Origin: JAEUMD01 sp036768475
Lineage (GTDB): Bacteria; Pseudomonadota; Alphaproteobacteria; Rhizobiales; Hyphomicrobiaceae
Length of the DNA: 64,000 nt
Assembly: GCA_036768475.1 (NCBI GenBank)
Contig: DAIPMW010000003.1
Coordinates: forward strand, 62,001 to 126,000
Reading direction: 5' to 3'
The position numbers were made by a program, and so were the translations under genes. Position 1 is the stretch's first letter. Each line of letters begins with the position of its first letter. Below the pieces are notes generated by a model. That model saw nothing but the letters and a program-made list of their open reading frames with translations, made no database searches and had not been told where the DNA came from. Positions 26,620-36,549 of the stretch are shown here, piece by piece.

Positions 26620-27582
26620 ATGGTCGGTCTCATGGACCGGAGGCACGAGCGATGGCGGCTGGGCAGGCAGGGGGCGGGGTTGGCCCGGGCGGGTGTCGTC
26701 ACCGCCTCGTGCCAGTTCGTGCGCGTTCTCTGGGCTGTATTGGCATTATCCGGCGTTCCCGGCTCGTCCGAAGGCGGGGCTTGGGCAGGCGAGCTGAGCC
26801 TCCGCTATCATGAAATCGAGCTGCTGGTGCGATCTGCGACGCGCGGCCGGAGCGTGGTCGTCGCATGCGGCAGGGCCGCGCAAGCGGGGGTGCCCTGTGA
26901 TGGCGGTAGACGGATCGTCGTGGGCTGGAAAGGCAGTAGCGATTCCGACGTTCTCCAGCCCATGTTCGTGCTCGACGCACCAGAATTCTCGTCGCTGGGC
27001 GGGCGTTACGCATTGTGGCCCGCGACTTCATTTTCTCTGGCGATCAAGGCCAAGGCGGCGCCCCACGGTCTCGACCTGACGGTCGCCGCCGATAACGATG
27101 TTCATTTCGCAGCGGTGTGCGTTTCGGGGGCGTGTACGGATGCCGCCCTGCTGCCTCGGCTCGCATGGCGATCACCGTATCTCAGCCTACAGATCGGCCC
27201 TGAGCGCGGGACGGACAGGGCATCCATCGCCGGCAGCGGCGCAGCCGCTGCGGATGGCAGGTTGATGCAGATCCGTGAGATACAGGCCTTCGGCCGCTTT
27301 GAATTGGAGTGTCCGGGTGGCTGGGGGCTGGCTCCAGCGGTCTGTACGACCATCAGGGTAGCGATCGGGGATGATATGTCCATTCTGGTTCAGGCGGCGC
27401 TCGAAGCGCTGCGTGCAAACGCCAATGCCAGGGGATTGGCAACGCTGGCCTCCTCTGCGCTCGCCCCGGCTTCAGGTGGGGTGGCGGCCAAGGGTGCGTG
27501 GGGGGCGTTGCGCATCCGCAATATCGAGGGCGATGCGCGGGGCGTGCGCATTTCGTTCTGTCTCCGGCCAGATTGTGCGTGA
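26620..27582 (+). CDS. Unrecognised secreted protein with four cysteine pairs
   Basis: A 320-residue protein I do not recognise. A basic N-terminus (DRRHERWRLGRQ) precedes a hydrophobic stretch near 25-46 and an Ala-rich stretch ending AWAGE, consistent with a signal peptide cut near residue 56. The mature part has eight cysteines in four close pairs: C83-C93, C167-C172, C231-C242 and C314-C319. This suggests a disulfide-bonded periplasmic or exported protein. The ATG at 26620 has GGGGAGGAG nine bases upstream; the TTG at 26593 is rejected. It stands alone between a terminator and proS. Confidence 0.7.
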   Translation: MVGLMDRRHERWRLGRQGAGLARAGVVTASCQFVRVLWAVLALSGVPGSSEGGAWAGELSLRYHEIELLVRSATRGRSVVVACGRAAQAGVPCDGGRRIVVGWKGSSDSDVLQPMFVLDAPEFSSLGGRYALWPATSFSLAIKAKAAPHGLDLTVAADNDVHFAAVCVSGACTDAALLPRLAWRSPYLSLQIGPERGTDRASIAGSGAAAADGRLMQIREIQAFGRFELECPGGWGLAPAVCTTIRVAIGDDMSILVQAALEALRANANARGLATLASSALAPASGGVAAKGAWGALRIRNIEGDARGVRISFCLRPDCA

Positions 27583-27747
27583 CGTTGTGTCGGCGATCCC
27601 CGGCAGTTCGTCGGGCCGCCATTGCCCATAGCGGCGTTCTTCGTTAAGAGCGCTCGCGGGCTTCTTGCTGAACCCACGGCCAGAACTCGCTAGAACTCGT
27701 CTCGTGTGGAGATCCCGCACGCGCCCGTCGAAACCCGAGTGAAGCTG

Positions 27748-27840
27748 ATGCGCCTGAACTATTTCACGACTGTCCTCAGCCACAAGCCGAGAAACGCCGC
27801 GCCTGCCGTAAGCGATACGACCCACGAGGCCAGCCGATGA
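27748..27840 (+). CDS. Possible 30-codon ORF overlapping the proS start
   Basis: ATG at 27748 opens a frame of 30 residues beginning MRLNYFTTVL; its TGA (27838-27840) overlaps the proS ATG at 27837 as ATGA. It may be a leader coupled to proS. The first residues faintly recall the start of bacterial-type ProRS (MRLSRYF), which would make it a remnant, but the similarity covers only a few residues. Confidence 0.3.
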   Translation: MRLNYFTTVLSHKPRNAAPAVSDTTHEASR

Positions 27841-29369
27841 GCAAGCGCGCGCTCAGCGTCACCCGCGAAGAAAATTTCCCGGATTGGTACCAGGCCATTG
27901 TCCGCGACGGCGACATGGCAGAAACGAGCCCGGTGCGCGGCTGCATGATCATCAAGCCCTGGGGCTGGGGCGTCTGGGAGCGCATCCAGGCCGAGCTCGA
28001 TCAGCGCATCAAGGATACGGGCCACGAGAATTGCTATTTCCCGCTGTTCATTCCGATGAGCTTCATCGCCAAGGAGGCCGAGCACGTCGAGGGCTTTGCC
28101 AAGGAGATGGCGGTCGTCACGCACCACCGTCTGAAGAACGAGGGCGGCAGGCTCGTCGTCGATCCCGGAGCGAAGCTCGAGGAGCCGCTGATCGTGCGCC
28201 CGACTTCGGAGACGATCATCGGCGACGCCTTCCAGCGCTGGATCAAGAGCTACCGGGACCTGCCTCTTCTGGTGAACCAGTGGGCCAACGTCGTGCGCTG
28301 GGAAATGCGCACGCGCCTGTTCCTTCGTACAGCCGAGTTCCTCTGGCAGGAGGGGCATACCGCGCATGCGGACCGAGACGATGCGATGGGCGAGACGCTG
28401 AAGATGCTCGAAGTCTACCGCGAGTTCGCGGAGAACGTGCTGGCGATGCCGGTGATCGCCGGTGAGAAGCCTGCCAACGAGCGTTTCCCCGGTGCGGTCA
28501 ATACCTACTCGATCGAAGCCATGATGCAGGACGGCAAGGCGCTGCAGGCCGGCACCTCGCACTATCTGGGGACCCACTTCGCCGAGGCACAGAACATCCA
28601 GTTCCAGAGTGCGCAAGGCCAGCTCGAGTACTGTCACACGACGAGCTGGGGTGTTTCGACGCGATTGATCGGCGGCGTGATCATGACGCATGGCGACGAC
28701 GATGGACTGCGTCTGCCGCCCAGAATCGCGCCGCGCCAGATTGTCATCGTGCCGATGCTGCGCGACAAACCGGAAGACGCCGATCTGCTGGAGTACTGTG
28801 CGGCCATCGAGAAGGAACTCAAGGCTGCGGGCATTCGCGCATTCGTCGATGCCAAGCCGGTGAAATCGGCGGAGAAGCGCTGGAGCTGGGTGCGCCGCGG
28901 AGCACCGGTCATCGTGGAGATCGGCGGTCGCGACGTGGGCGGCGGGAACGTCACATTCATGCGGCGCGATCGCCTGCGTGACGGCGACAAGATCGTCTCG
29001 GTGACGAAGACGCGCGCTGAGTTCGTGGCAGAAGCGGGCCGACTGCTGACGGAGATCCAGATATCGCTGTTCGATGCGGCCAAGAAGCGGCTGGACGAAA
29101 ATATTCTCACCGGAATCAACACATGGAATGAATTGGCGGATTATTTCGGTGCGGCGGCAGCCGACGATGAAGGCGGCGCCTTCCGGGGTTGGGTCAAGGT
29201 TGCCTGGTCACGGCCCGAGGGAGCAGAGCTGGAGGCGGTCGCGGATCGGCTCAAGGACCTCAAGCTGACGATCCGCAATGCGCCGCTCGTGCAGGAGCCA
29301 CTCGATCGCAATTGCATCTTCACGGGAAAACAGGCGAAAGAGTTCGTCCTCATTGCGCGTGCATATTGA
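27837..29369 (+). CDS. proS: Prolyl-tRNA synthetase, archaeal/eukaryotic type
   Basis: A 510-residue class II synthetase that charges tRNA-Pro. Class II motif 2 is visible in VVRWEMRTRLFLRTAEFLW and motif 3 in GVSTRLIGGVIMTHGDD. Features of the archaeal/eukaryotic-type enzyme are HGDDDGLRLPPRIAP, the core GTSHYLGTHFAEAQ, the lack of the editing domain between motifs 2 and 3, and a C-terminal extension ending in tyrosine (ARAY). Many alphaproteobacteria have a shorter enzyme of about 440 residues at this same position between the mce region and lolC, so the type may have been exchanged. Confidence 0.95.
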   Translation: MSKRALSVTREENFPDWYQAIVRDGDMAETSPVRGCMIIKPWGWGVWERIQAELDQRIKDTGHENCYFPLFIPMSFIAKEAEHVEGFAKEMAVVTHHRLKNEGGRLVVDPGAKLEEPLIVRPTSETIIGDAFQRWIKSYRDLPLLVNQWANVVRWEMRTRLFLRTAEFLWQEGHTAHADRDDAMGETLKMLEVYREFAENVLAMPVIAGEKPANERFPGAVNTYSIEAMMQDGKALQAGTSHYLGTHFAEAQNIQFQSAQGQLEYCHTTSWGVSTRLIGGVIMTHGDDDGLRLPPRIAPRQIVIVPMLRDKPEDADLLEYCAAIEKELKAAGIRAFVDAKPVKSAEKRWSWVRRGAPVIVEIGGRDVGGGNVTFMRRDRLRDGDKIVSVTKTRAEFVAEAGRLLTEIQISLFDAAKKRLDENILTGINTWNELADYFGAAAADDEGGAFRGWVKVAWSRPEGAELEAVADRLKDLKLTIRNAPLVQEPLDRNCIFTGKQAKEFVLIARAY

Positions 29370-29470
29370 AGAAACACCGTGGGTCCGCGCCAGCCTGCCT
29401 TGATGGTGCCGCGGGGGCTTGCGAAGGAGCGTGACAGGGGGCGATCTGGCGCCCGACGGAGAGTGTCAGG

Positions 29471-30799
29471 ATGACTTTATCCGATGGATCACGGGGCGGG
29501 CCGGCGGCCGGTTCGCGCGCGGCTTCCGCGACCAAGCCGGTAGCGGCGACACGGGCCTTTTCGCCCTTCGAGTGGATGCTCGCGGGCCGTTATCTGAGGG
29601 CGCGGCGCAAGGAAGGCTTCATCTCCGTCATCGCCGGGTTTTCCTTCGTCGGCATCATGCTCGGTGTGGCGACCCTGATCATCGTGATGGCAGTGATGAA
29701 TGGATTTCGAAAGGATCTGTTCGCCAAAATCCTGGGCCTCAACGGCCACGTCATCGTCATGAAAATCGGAGAACCGTTCACCGACTACAACGATGTGCGC
29801 AAAGAGGTCGCCAGGTTGGCCGGCGTCAAGACCGTCATTCCGCTCATCGAAGGACAAGTGATGGTTTCGTCGGCCGTGCAGGCGACTGGTGGGCTGGTGC
29901 GCGGCGTCGACGAGGCCTCGCTGAGACATTTGCCGCTCGTGTGGGACAACGTGCGCGCAGGCAGCCTGCAAGGATTTGACGAGCAGCGCTCCATCGCAAT
30001 CGGCCAGCGGCTCGCCAACCAGTTGCGGGTCACGGCGGGCGATACGATCACGCTCGTCTCGCCGCGTGGGGCGACGACACCATTTGGCACCGCGCCCCGT
30101 TCCAAGCCCTATGTCGTTTCGGCGGTGTTTGAGCTTGGCATGTCGGAATACGACCGCATGATGGTATTCATGCCACTTGCCGAGGCGCAGCGGTATTTCT
30201 CCAAGGGCGACGAGGTCGACGTACTCGAGGTGATCGTCGACGATCCGGAGGCTGTCGGCCACTACGCCGAGGAGATACGTCGCGCCGGTGGCCCTACCAT
30301 CCAGGTCAACGACTGGCGACATCGCAACGAGACGTTCTTTACCGTGCTGGAAGTCGAGCGCAACGTGATGTTCATCATCCTCTCGCTGATCGTTCTGGTC
30401 GCGGCGCTGAACATCATCTCCGGCTTGATGATGCTGGTGAAGGACAAGGGGCGCGACATCGCCATCCTGCGCACGATGGGGGCCACGAAGGGGGCCATCA
30501 TGCGCGTCTTCCTCATTACAGGCGCTTCGATCGGCATCGTCGGCACGCTGGCCGGGCTGATCCTGGGAGTCGTGTTCTGCTGGAACATCGAGAGGGTCCG
30601 CGAATTCGTGGCTTGGCTCACCAGCACGCAGATTTTCGATCCCACCGTGTACTATCTCAACAAGCTGCCGGCGGACATCAATCCGCACGAGACGGCAACG
30701 ATCGTTTTGATGGCGATGGCGTTGTCGGTGCTGGCGACGATCTATCCTTCGTGGAGGGCCTCCAAGCTCGATCCCGTCGAAGCCTTGCGATACGAGTGA
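29471..30799 (+). CDS. lolC: Lipoprotein-releasing ABC transporter permease LolC/E
   Basis: A 442-residue inner-membrane protein of the system that releases outer-membrane lipoproteins to the carrier LolA. It has four membrane segments in the MacB/FtsX arrangement: one near 50-75, then a large periplasmic domain, and three near 295-325, 345-370 and 410-430. The motif AGRYLRARRKEGFISVIAGFS at 38-58 is typical. The system probably uses one permease type as a homodimer (LolF-like), since no second permease gene is present here. The ATPase gene follows after eight bases. Confidence 0.93.
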   Translation: MTLSDGSRGGPAAGSRAASATKPVAATRAFSPFEWMLAGRYLRARRKEGFISVIAGFSFVGIMLGVATLIIVMAVMNGFRKDLFAKILGLNGHVIVMKIGEPFTDYNDVRKEVARLAGVKTVIPLIEGQVMVSSAVQATGGLVRGVDEASLRHLPLVWDNVRAGSLQGFDEQRSIAIGQRLANQLRVTAGDTITLVSPRGATTPFGTAPRSKPYVVSAVFELGMSEYDRMMVFMPLAEAQRYFSKGDEVDVLEVIVDDPEAVGHYAEEIRRAGGPTIQVNDWRHRNETFFTVLEVERNVMFIILSLIVLVAALNIISGLMMLVKDKGRDIAILRTMGATKGAIMRVFLITGASIGIVGTLAGLILGVVFCWNIERVREFVAWLTSTQIFDPTVYYLNKLPADINPHETATIVLMAMALSVLATIYPSWRASKLDPVEALRYE

Positions 30800-30807
30800 G
30801 GTGAGGC

Positions 30808-31527
30808 GTGGATACAACCCATTCCGCTGCGCACCCTGTGCTGGAACTGATCGAGTTGCGGCGCACGTTCAACCAGGGGCCGCGCGAGATCCATGTTCTC
30901 AACGGAGCCTCGGCGTGCCTCATGCCGGGCGAGGCCGTGGCGCTCGTCGGCCCATCGGGTGCGGGCAAGTCGACGCTGCTGCACATCGCCGGGCTGCTGG
31001 AGCAGCCGGACAGCGGGCATGTGATCGTTAACGGCCGTGACTGCGCCAAGATGGACGACCGTCAGCGCACTGCTGTGCGGCGTAGCGAAGTCGGCTTCGT
31101 CTACCAGTTCCACCAGTTGCTGCCCGAGTTCTCCGCCCTGGAGAATGTCGTCATCCCGCAGATGATCCTCGGCCGGTCGCGGCGCGCGGCTGAAAAACGC
31201 GCGCGGGACCTGCTGGCGGCACTGGGCCTTGCAGAGCGTGTCGAGCATCGACCGGCGGAGCTGTCGGGCGGCGAGCAGCAGCGCACCGCCATCTGCCGGG
31301 CGCTTGCCAATGGACCGCGCCTGCTGCTGGCCGACGAGCCGACCGGCAATCTCGATCCCAAAACGTCCGAGCGGGTCTTTAACGAGCTCATCTCGCTGAT
31401 CCGCCGCACAGGCGTTGCCGCGCTGATCGCCACGCATAACGTCGATCTCGCCAATCGCATGGACCGGGTGCTGCAACTCTCCGACGGGCTGCTGTACGAA
31501 TTGCAGCGGGGCTATCACCAAAGGTGA
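30808..31527 (+). CDS. lolD: Lipoprotein-releasing ABC transporter ATP-binding protein
   Basis: A 239-residue ATPase of the Lol system. Walker A GPSGAGKST is at 48-56, the ABC signature LSGGEQQR at 152-159 and Walker B LLLADEP at 172-178. Start GTG at 30808, eight bases after the lolC stop, with GAGG upstream. The length and motifs fit LolD, and the permease neighbour confirms the role. Confidence 0.95.
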   Translation: MDTTHSAAHPVLELIELRRTFNQGPREIHVLNGASACLMPGEAVALVGPSGAGKSTLLHIAGLLEQPDSGHVIVNGRDCAKMDDRQRTAVRRSEVGFVYQFHQLLPEFSALENVVIPQMILGRSRRAAEKRARDLLAALGLAERVEHRPAELSGGEQQRTAICRALANGPRLLLADEPTGNLDPKTSERVFNELISLIRRTGVAALIATHNVDLANRMDRVLQLSDGLLYELQRGYHQR

Positions 31528-31715
31528 GCGGTGGCCGGTGTTGCCAAGTGCTATTCGCATTCGACGGGAATTGTGAAGTTTCGGGCGTTCAGGCGTGCCG
31601 GGAATGTGATGGTTTCAGCGCTGGGAGCGAGGAAACCGGGGAAAATGCAGCCGCGACATGGGTGCGGTGTCGTCTGAAGGTGGCCTAACCCGGCGCTCGC
31701 GCCTAACCTTGATTC

Positions 31716-34700
31716 ATGACCGAACCCAAGAGACCCGTAGATAACGGCTCCACCGCGTCCGCCTTGCCGCGCTATGTCCCGCTCAAGGTGCATTCCGCCT
31801 ATTCGCTGCTGGAAGGCGCGCTGCCGATCAGCAAGCTGGCGAAGCTCGCCACCGCCAATGGCTATCCTGCGATCGCGCTCACCGATACCAACAACATGTT
31901 CGGTGTGCTGGAGTTTTCCGAAAAGATCGCTGGTGCCGGCATCCAGCCGATCGCCGGCATTTCGCTGGCGGTTGATTTCGAAGACGCTCGACCGGTGCAC
32001 GCGGGTGAGTTTTACGCCGGGCAGGCAAATTTGGGTCGCTCAAGTAAGCCAAATATGGATGGCCTCATCACTCTCTTCGCCATGAATGAGGACGGCTACG
32101 CCTCGCTCATGAAGCTCGCCAGCCACGCATATCTCAAGAAAGACGAAATCGAGCCTGCGCACGTCAAGTTCAACGATATTGAAAAACACGCGGCAGGCGT
32201 CATCGCCCTGACAGGCGGGCCCGATGGCCCGATCGATCAAGAGTTGCGCGAGGGACGCGCCCCCGTTGCCAAATCCCGCCTGGAAAAACTGAAGGCGCTG
32301 TTTGGAGATCGTCTCTACGTCGAGCTGCAGCGGCACGGTAGTCCGGCAGAGCGCGATGTCGAACCGCAGCTCCTCGAGCTCGCCTATGCGCACGAGCTGC
32401 CGCTGGCTGCAACCAACGAAGTCTATTTCGCCAAGCCCGAGGATTACGAGGCGCATGACGCGCTTTTGTGTATCGCGGAGGGCAGCTACGTCGTCGAAGA
32501 CAATCGGCGTCGGGTGACGCGCGAGCACTACTTCAAAAGTGCGGACGAGATGGCGAGCCTGTTCGCCGATATTCCCGAAGCGCTCGAGAACACGGTTGAG
32601 ATTGCGATTCGCTGCGCCTACCGCCCGAAAGGGCGTAAACCAATTCTGCCCCGCTTCGTTGCCGGCGATGACAGCGTCAGCGAGATCGAGCAGTTCCGGC
32701 TCGAAGTGGCGGAGATGAAGCGGCAGGCGGAGCAAGGCCTAGCAGCGCGGCTCAAAGTCAATCCACTGGCGCCGGGCTTCACGCGGGAGGACTACGAGAA
32801 GCGGCTTGCTTATGAGGTGGACGTCATCACGCGGATGAAGTTCCCGGGCTACTTCCTCATTGTTGCCGACTTCATCAAGTGGGCGAAGGCGAATGGCATA
32901 CCGGTGGGGCCGGGCCGCGGCTCGGGCGCCGGCTCGTTGGTCGCCTGGGCGCTCACCATCACCGATCTCGATCCGTTGCGGTTCGGGCTTCTGTTTGAGC
33001 GCTTTCTCAATCCCGAGCGCATCTCGATGCCGGACTTCGACGTCGATTTCTGCCAGGACCGCCGCGATGAGGTGATCCGCTACGTTCAGGATAAGTACGG
33101 GCACGATCGGGTTGCGCAGATCATCACGCACGGCAAGCTGCAGGCGCGCGCCGTGTTGCGCGACGTAGGCCGCGTCCTGCAGATGCCTTATGGACAGGTG
33201 GACCGGTTATGCAAACTGGTGCCGAATAATCCGGCCAACCCGGTAACGTTACCAGAGGCGATCGCGGGCGAGCCCAAGCTGCAGGAGGAGCGCGACCGCG
33301 AGCCGATCGTGGCGCGCTTGCTGGAGATTGCGGAAAAGCTGGAGGGCCTTTACCGCCACGCCTCGACGCATGCGGCCGGCATGGTGATCGGCGACCGTCC
33401 GCTGGACGAGCTCGTGCCGATGTACAAGGATCCAAAGTCCAACACGCCGGTCACGCAGTTCAACTGGAAGATGGTTGAGGCCGCGGGCCTGGTTAAATTC
33501 GACTTCCTGGGGCTCAAGACGCTCACCGTCCTGCAAAAGGCGGTGGGGTTCGTCAGCCAAGGACGCGGCGTCGACATCGATCTTGCAACGCTGCCGCTCG
33601 ACGACAAGAAGAGCTACGAGCTGCTGGCGCGCGCTGATACGGTCGGCGTGTTCCAGCTGGAATCGACAGGCATGCGCGAAAGTTTGAAGCGGCTCAGGCC
33701 CGATCGCTTCGAAGACATCATCGCCATGGTGGCGCTCTATCGTCCGGGCCCGATGGACAACATCCCCACCTACATCAACCGCAAGCATGGCGAGGAGCCG
33801 GTCGATTACCTTCACCCAATGCTGAAGGGCATCCTGGAGGAGACCTACGGTGTCATCATCTACCAGGAGCAGGTAATCCAGATCGCGCAGGTGATGGGCG
33901 GCTATACGCTTGGCCAGGCCGATATGCTGCGGCGTGCGATGGGTAAGAAGGACAAAGACGAGATGGCGCGCCAGCAGGCGCGCTTTGTCGAAGGTGCGGT
34001 AGGCAATGGCGTGAAGAAGGAAGATGCCGTCTACATTTTCGAGTTGGTCAACAAATTCGCAGGCTACGGCTTCAACAAATCGCATGCGGCAGCCTACGCG
34101 CTGGTCAGCTACCATACCGCCTACATGAAGGCCAACTTCCGCGAGGAATTCCTTGCAGCCTCGATGACGCTCGACATGTCGAACACCGACAAGCTCGCCA
34201 TGTTCGCCTCGGAAGCGGCGCGGAGCGGCATAACCGTGAAGCCGCCATGCATCAACGAGAGCGAGATCGCATTTCTGCCGGAGCCGCCTTTGCAGGGCGC
34301 TCCGGCCAGGGACGGCAAGGAACCGAGGGGCGCGATCCGTTACTCGCTGGCGGCGCTCAAGAACATCGGCGCCTCTGCCGTGGAGAGCATCGTTGCCGCA
34401 CGTGCCGAGAAAGGAGCTTATCTGTCGCTGGGCGATTTCGCCTCGCGCATCTCGGCCAAGGCCCTCAACAAACGCGCGATCGAAACGTTAGCCAAGGCCG
34501 GTTCATTCGATTGCGTGGACGCGAACCGGGCGGCGGTGGCGGCCAATGCGGATGCCGTGATGGCAATGGCGCAACGCACCGAAAGCGACGCGGCGCTGGG
34601 CACCAGCGATTTGTTCGGAGGCGGGGCCGGAGGTCCGCCGGCACTTGATCTCAAGCCGACGCGCGCGTGGACGCCGATGGAGAAGCTATCGGCTGAGTTC

Positions 34701-35327
34701 GAGGCGGTGGGCTTTTACCTGTCGGGCCATCCTCTCGATCAATATCAGGGCTTGCTCGCCAAGCTCGGTATCAAGCGCTACGCCGATTTTGAGTCTGCAG
34801 CCGACTACGGCTCGAATGTCGCGCGTCTCGCCGGCATCGTCGTCTCGGCGCGCGAACGCAAGTCGCAGAAGGGCAACAAGTTCGCGTTCGCCATGTTCTC
34901 CGACATGAGCGGCCAGTTCGAAGCGGTCATCTTCTCCGATACACTCAATGCCTGCGGGCACCTGCTCAAGGCCGGGACGCCCGTCGTCATTACGGTCGAA
35001 GCGGAGCGCGACGGCGACACGCTCAAGATGCGTGTGCAGTCCCTGGAGGCGCTCGATGACGTGGCGGCGAACGTGCAGCGCGGCTTGAAGCTGGTGTTCG
35101 ACGCGAGTGTGGTGGCGGGTCAGAGGAACTGGAAGGCAGAAATCCTCGAGCTGCTCGTTCCCAAAATGGGGAACGGAAAGAAAGGTGGCCAGATCCGTAT
35201 CGTCATGGCGTTGCCGGACCGTGGCCGCGAACTCGAGTTTGCCTTGCCGGGGACGTTCGACGTTTCGCCGCAGCGAGTGGGTGAGCTTTCGACTGTGCCA
35301 GGTGTTGTGGAGATCGTGGAGCTTTAG
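31716..35327 (+). CDS. dnaE: DNA polymerase III alpha subunit
   Basis: A 1203-residue replicative polymerase. An N-terminal PHP domain starts near residue 25 (VHSAYSLLEGALPI). The polymerase palm has the metal-binding aspartates D440 and D442 in PDFDVDF, and GPGRGSGAGSLVAW lies just upstream. The C-terminal OB-fold and tau-binding region are intact. It is the DnaE1 type; the length is slightly above E. coli DnaE. The order lolC-lolD-dnaE is conserved in Hyphomicrobiales. Confidence 0.97.
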   Translation: MTEPKRPVDNGSTASALPRYVPLKVHSAYSLLEGALPISKLAKLATANGYPAIALTDTNNMFGVLEFSEKIAGAGIQPIAGISLAVDFEDARPVHAGEFYAGQANLGRSSKPNMDGLITLFAMNEDGYASLMKLASHAYLKKDEIEPAHVKFNDIEKHAAGVIALTGGPDGPIDQELREGRAPVAKSRLEKLKALFGDRLYVELQRHGSPAERDVEPQLLELAYAHELPLAATNEVYFAKPEDYEAHDALLCIAEGSYVVEDNRRRVTREHYFKSADEMASLFADIPEALENTVEIAIRCAYRPKGRKPILPRFVAGDDSVSEIEQFRLEVAEMKRQAEQGLAARLKVNPLAPGFTREDYEKRLAYEVDVITRMKFPGYFLIVADFIKWAKANGIPVGPGRGSGAGSLVAWALTITDLDPLRFGLLFERFLNPERISMPDFDVDFCQDRRDEVIRYVQDKYGHDRVAQIITHGKLQARAVLRDVGRVLQMPYGQVDRLCKLVPNNPANPVTLPEAIAGEPKLQEERDREPIVARLLEIAEKLEGLYRHASTHAAGMVIGDRPLDELVPMYKDPKSNTPVTQFNWKMVEAAGLVKFDFLGLKTLTVLQKAVGFVSQGRGVDIDLATLPLDDKKSYELLARADTVGVFQLESTGMRESLKRLRPDRFEDIIAMVALYRPGPMDNIPTYINRKHGEEPVDYLHPMLKGILEETYGVIIYQEQVIQIAQVMGGYTLGQADMLRRAMGKKDKDEMARQQARFVEGAVGNGVKKEDAVYIFELVNKFAGYGFNKSHAAAYALVSYHTAYMKANFREEFLAASMTLDMSNTDKLAMFASEAARSGITVKPPCINESEIAFLPEPPLQGAPARDGKEPRGAIRYSLAALKNIGASAVESIVAARAEKGAYLSLGDFASRISAKALNKRAIETLAKAGSFDCVDANRAAVAANADAVMAMAQRTESDAALGTSDLFGGGAGGPPALDLKPTRAWTPMEKLSAEFEAVGFYLSGHPLDQYQGLLAKLGIKRYADFESAADYGSNVARLAGIVVSARERKSQKGNKFAFAMFSDMSGQFEAVIFSDTLNACGHLLKAGTPVVITVEAERDGDTLKMRVQSLEALDDVAANVQRGLKLVFDASVVAGQRNWKAEILELLVPKMGNGKKGGQIRIVMALPDRGRELEFALPGTFDVSPQRVGELSTVPGVVEIVEL

Positions 35328-35559
35328 CCGGCTTTGAGTGCCAGCAGCACTGGGCCCCGGACACCTCCGGACCTTGCTTTCCCTCGCAACTTCGGCCATA
35401 ACGCGGCCATCCCACACGTGACCCCATGCGCTGACCGGATTGAAAGCCCCGGCCGGACGCTCCGGTGGGCATTTGGTGTTTCTGGCATTTAATGTGCCAG
35501 ATCAATGCCTTGTGTCTTCTCAGGGTTGCGGAGGTTTAACCGGAAAAGGAAACGATACG

Positions 35560-36549
35560 ATGGCGCTGCCCATGTACAATATGCGTCAGCTTCTGGAAGC
35601 TGGCGTGCACTTCGGCCACCAGGCCCACCGCTGGAACCCCAAGATGGCTTCGTTCATCTTCGGTGCCCGCAATAACGTTCACATCATCGACCTCACGCAG
35701 ACGGTGCCGATGCTGCATCAGGCGCTGGTGAAGATTTCCGACACCGTGGCCGGCGGCGGTCGCGTGCTGTTTGTGGCGACGAAGCGCGCGGCTTCCGATT
35801 CGATCGCGGATTCGGCGAAGCGCTCGGCGCAGTACTTCATCAACCATCGCTGGCCGGGTGGCACTCTGACCAACTGGAAAACGATCTCGCAGTCGATCCG
35901 CCGTCTGCGCCAGTACGAGGAGATCCTCGTCGACCCGCAGGGCCGCACGAAGAAGGAAATCCTGAACCTGACGCGCGAGCGCGACAAGCTCAACCTGGCG
36001 CTTGGCGGCATCAAGGACATGGGCGGTACGCCCGACCTCCTGTTCGTGATCGATACGAACAAGGAGCACATCGCCATCCAGGAAGCGAAGAAGCTCGGAA
36101 TTCCGATTGTCGCGATCGTCGACACCAACTGTGATCCTGACGGCATCGACTACCCAATCCCGGGCAATGACGACGCCGGCCGAGCGATCACGCTCTACTG
36201 CGACCTCATTTCCCGTGCGGCAATCGATGGTCTGGAGCGCAGCCAGCAGGCGGCGGGAATCGATATCGGAGCAGCCGAGAAGCCGACTGGCGAGGTGCTC
36301 CCGCCAGCTACGTTCAAGGGCATTGAGGGGCCGCGCGGCGAGGCCGATGACCTGAAGCGCATCCCCGGCATCGACGGCAAGCTGGAGCAGCGGCTCAATG
36401 ACGCCGGCGTGTTCCATTTCTGGCAGATCGCAGACCTCGACGCCGAGCAGACTGCGGCGCTCGATGCGAAACTCCGCCTCAACGGCAAGATCGCTGCTGA
36501 AAATTGGCAGGTGGAGGCCAAGAAGCTGGTCGACGCGGCGGCCGCCTGA
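35560..36549 (+). CDS. rpsB: 30S ribosomal protein S2 with C-terminal helix-hairpin-helix extension
   Basis: A 329-residue small-subunit protein. The S2 core (about 1-230) shows LLEAGVHFGHQAHRWNPKM and FINHRWPGGTLTN. About 100 extra residues follow: a linker (230-262) and a domain from DDLKRIPGIDGKL at 263 to 327. This tail aligns with the end of NuoE in this window and includes a helix-hairpin-helix-like IPGIDGKL. The ATG at 35560 follows AAAAGGA; the frame from 35440 adds non-family residues. S2 tails of this kind occur in some alphaproteobacteria. Confidence 0.97.
   Translation: MALPMYNMRQLLEAGVHFGHQAHRWNPKMASFIFGARNNVHIIDLTQTVPMLHQALVKISDTVAGGGRVLFVATKRAASDSIADSAKRSAQYFINHRWPGGTLTNWKTISQSIRRLRQYEEILVDPQGRTKKEILNLTRERDKLNLALGGIKDMGGTPDLLFVIDTNKEHIAIQEAKKLGIPIVAIVDTNCDPDGIDYPIPGNDDAGRAITLYCDLISRAAIDGLERSQQAAGIDIGAAEKPTGEVLPPATFKGIEGPRGEADDLKRIPGIDGKLEQRLNDAGVFHFWQIADLDAEQTAALDAKLRLNGKIAAENWQVEAKKLVDAAAA

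Noticed and set aside
29489..30817. 442-residue minus-strand ORF opposite lolC
   Set aside because: It covers nearly the same span as lolC but has no domain; the plus-strand frame has clear permease features.
35440..35559. Upstream extension of rpsB
   Set aside because: It adds 40 residues not found in S2, and the ATG at 35560 has a good ribosome site.
35328..35559. Riboswitch or ribosomal-protein leader before rpsB
   Set aside because: The gap could hold a leader structure, but I could not match it to a known motif by eye.
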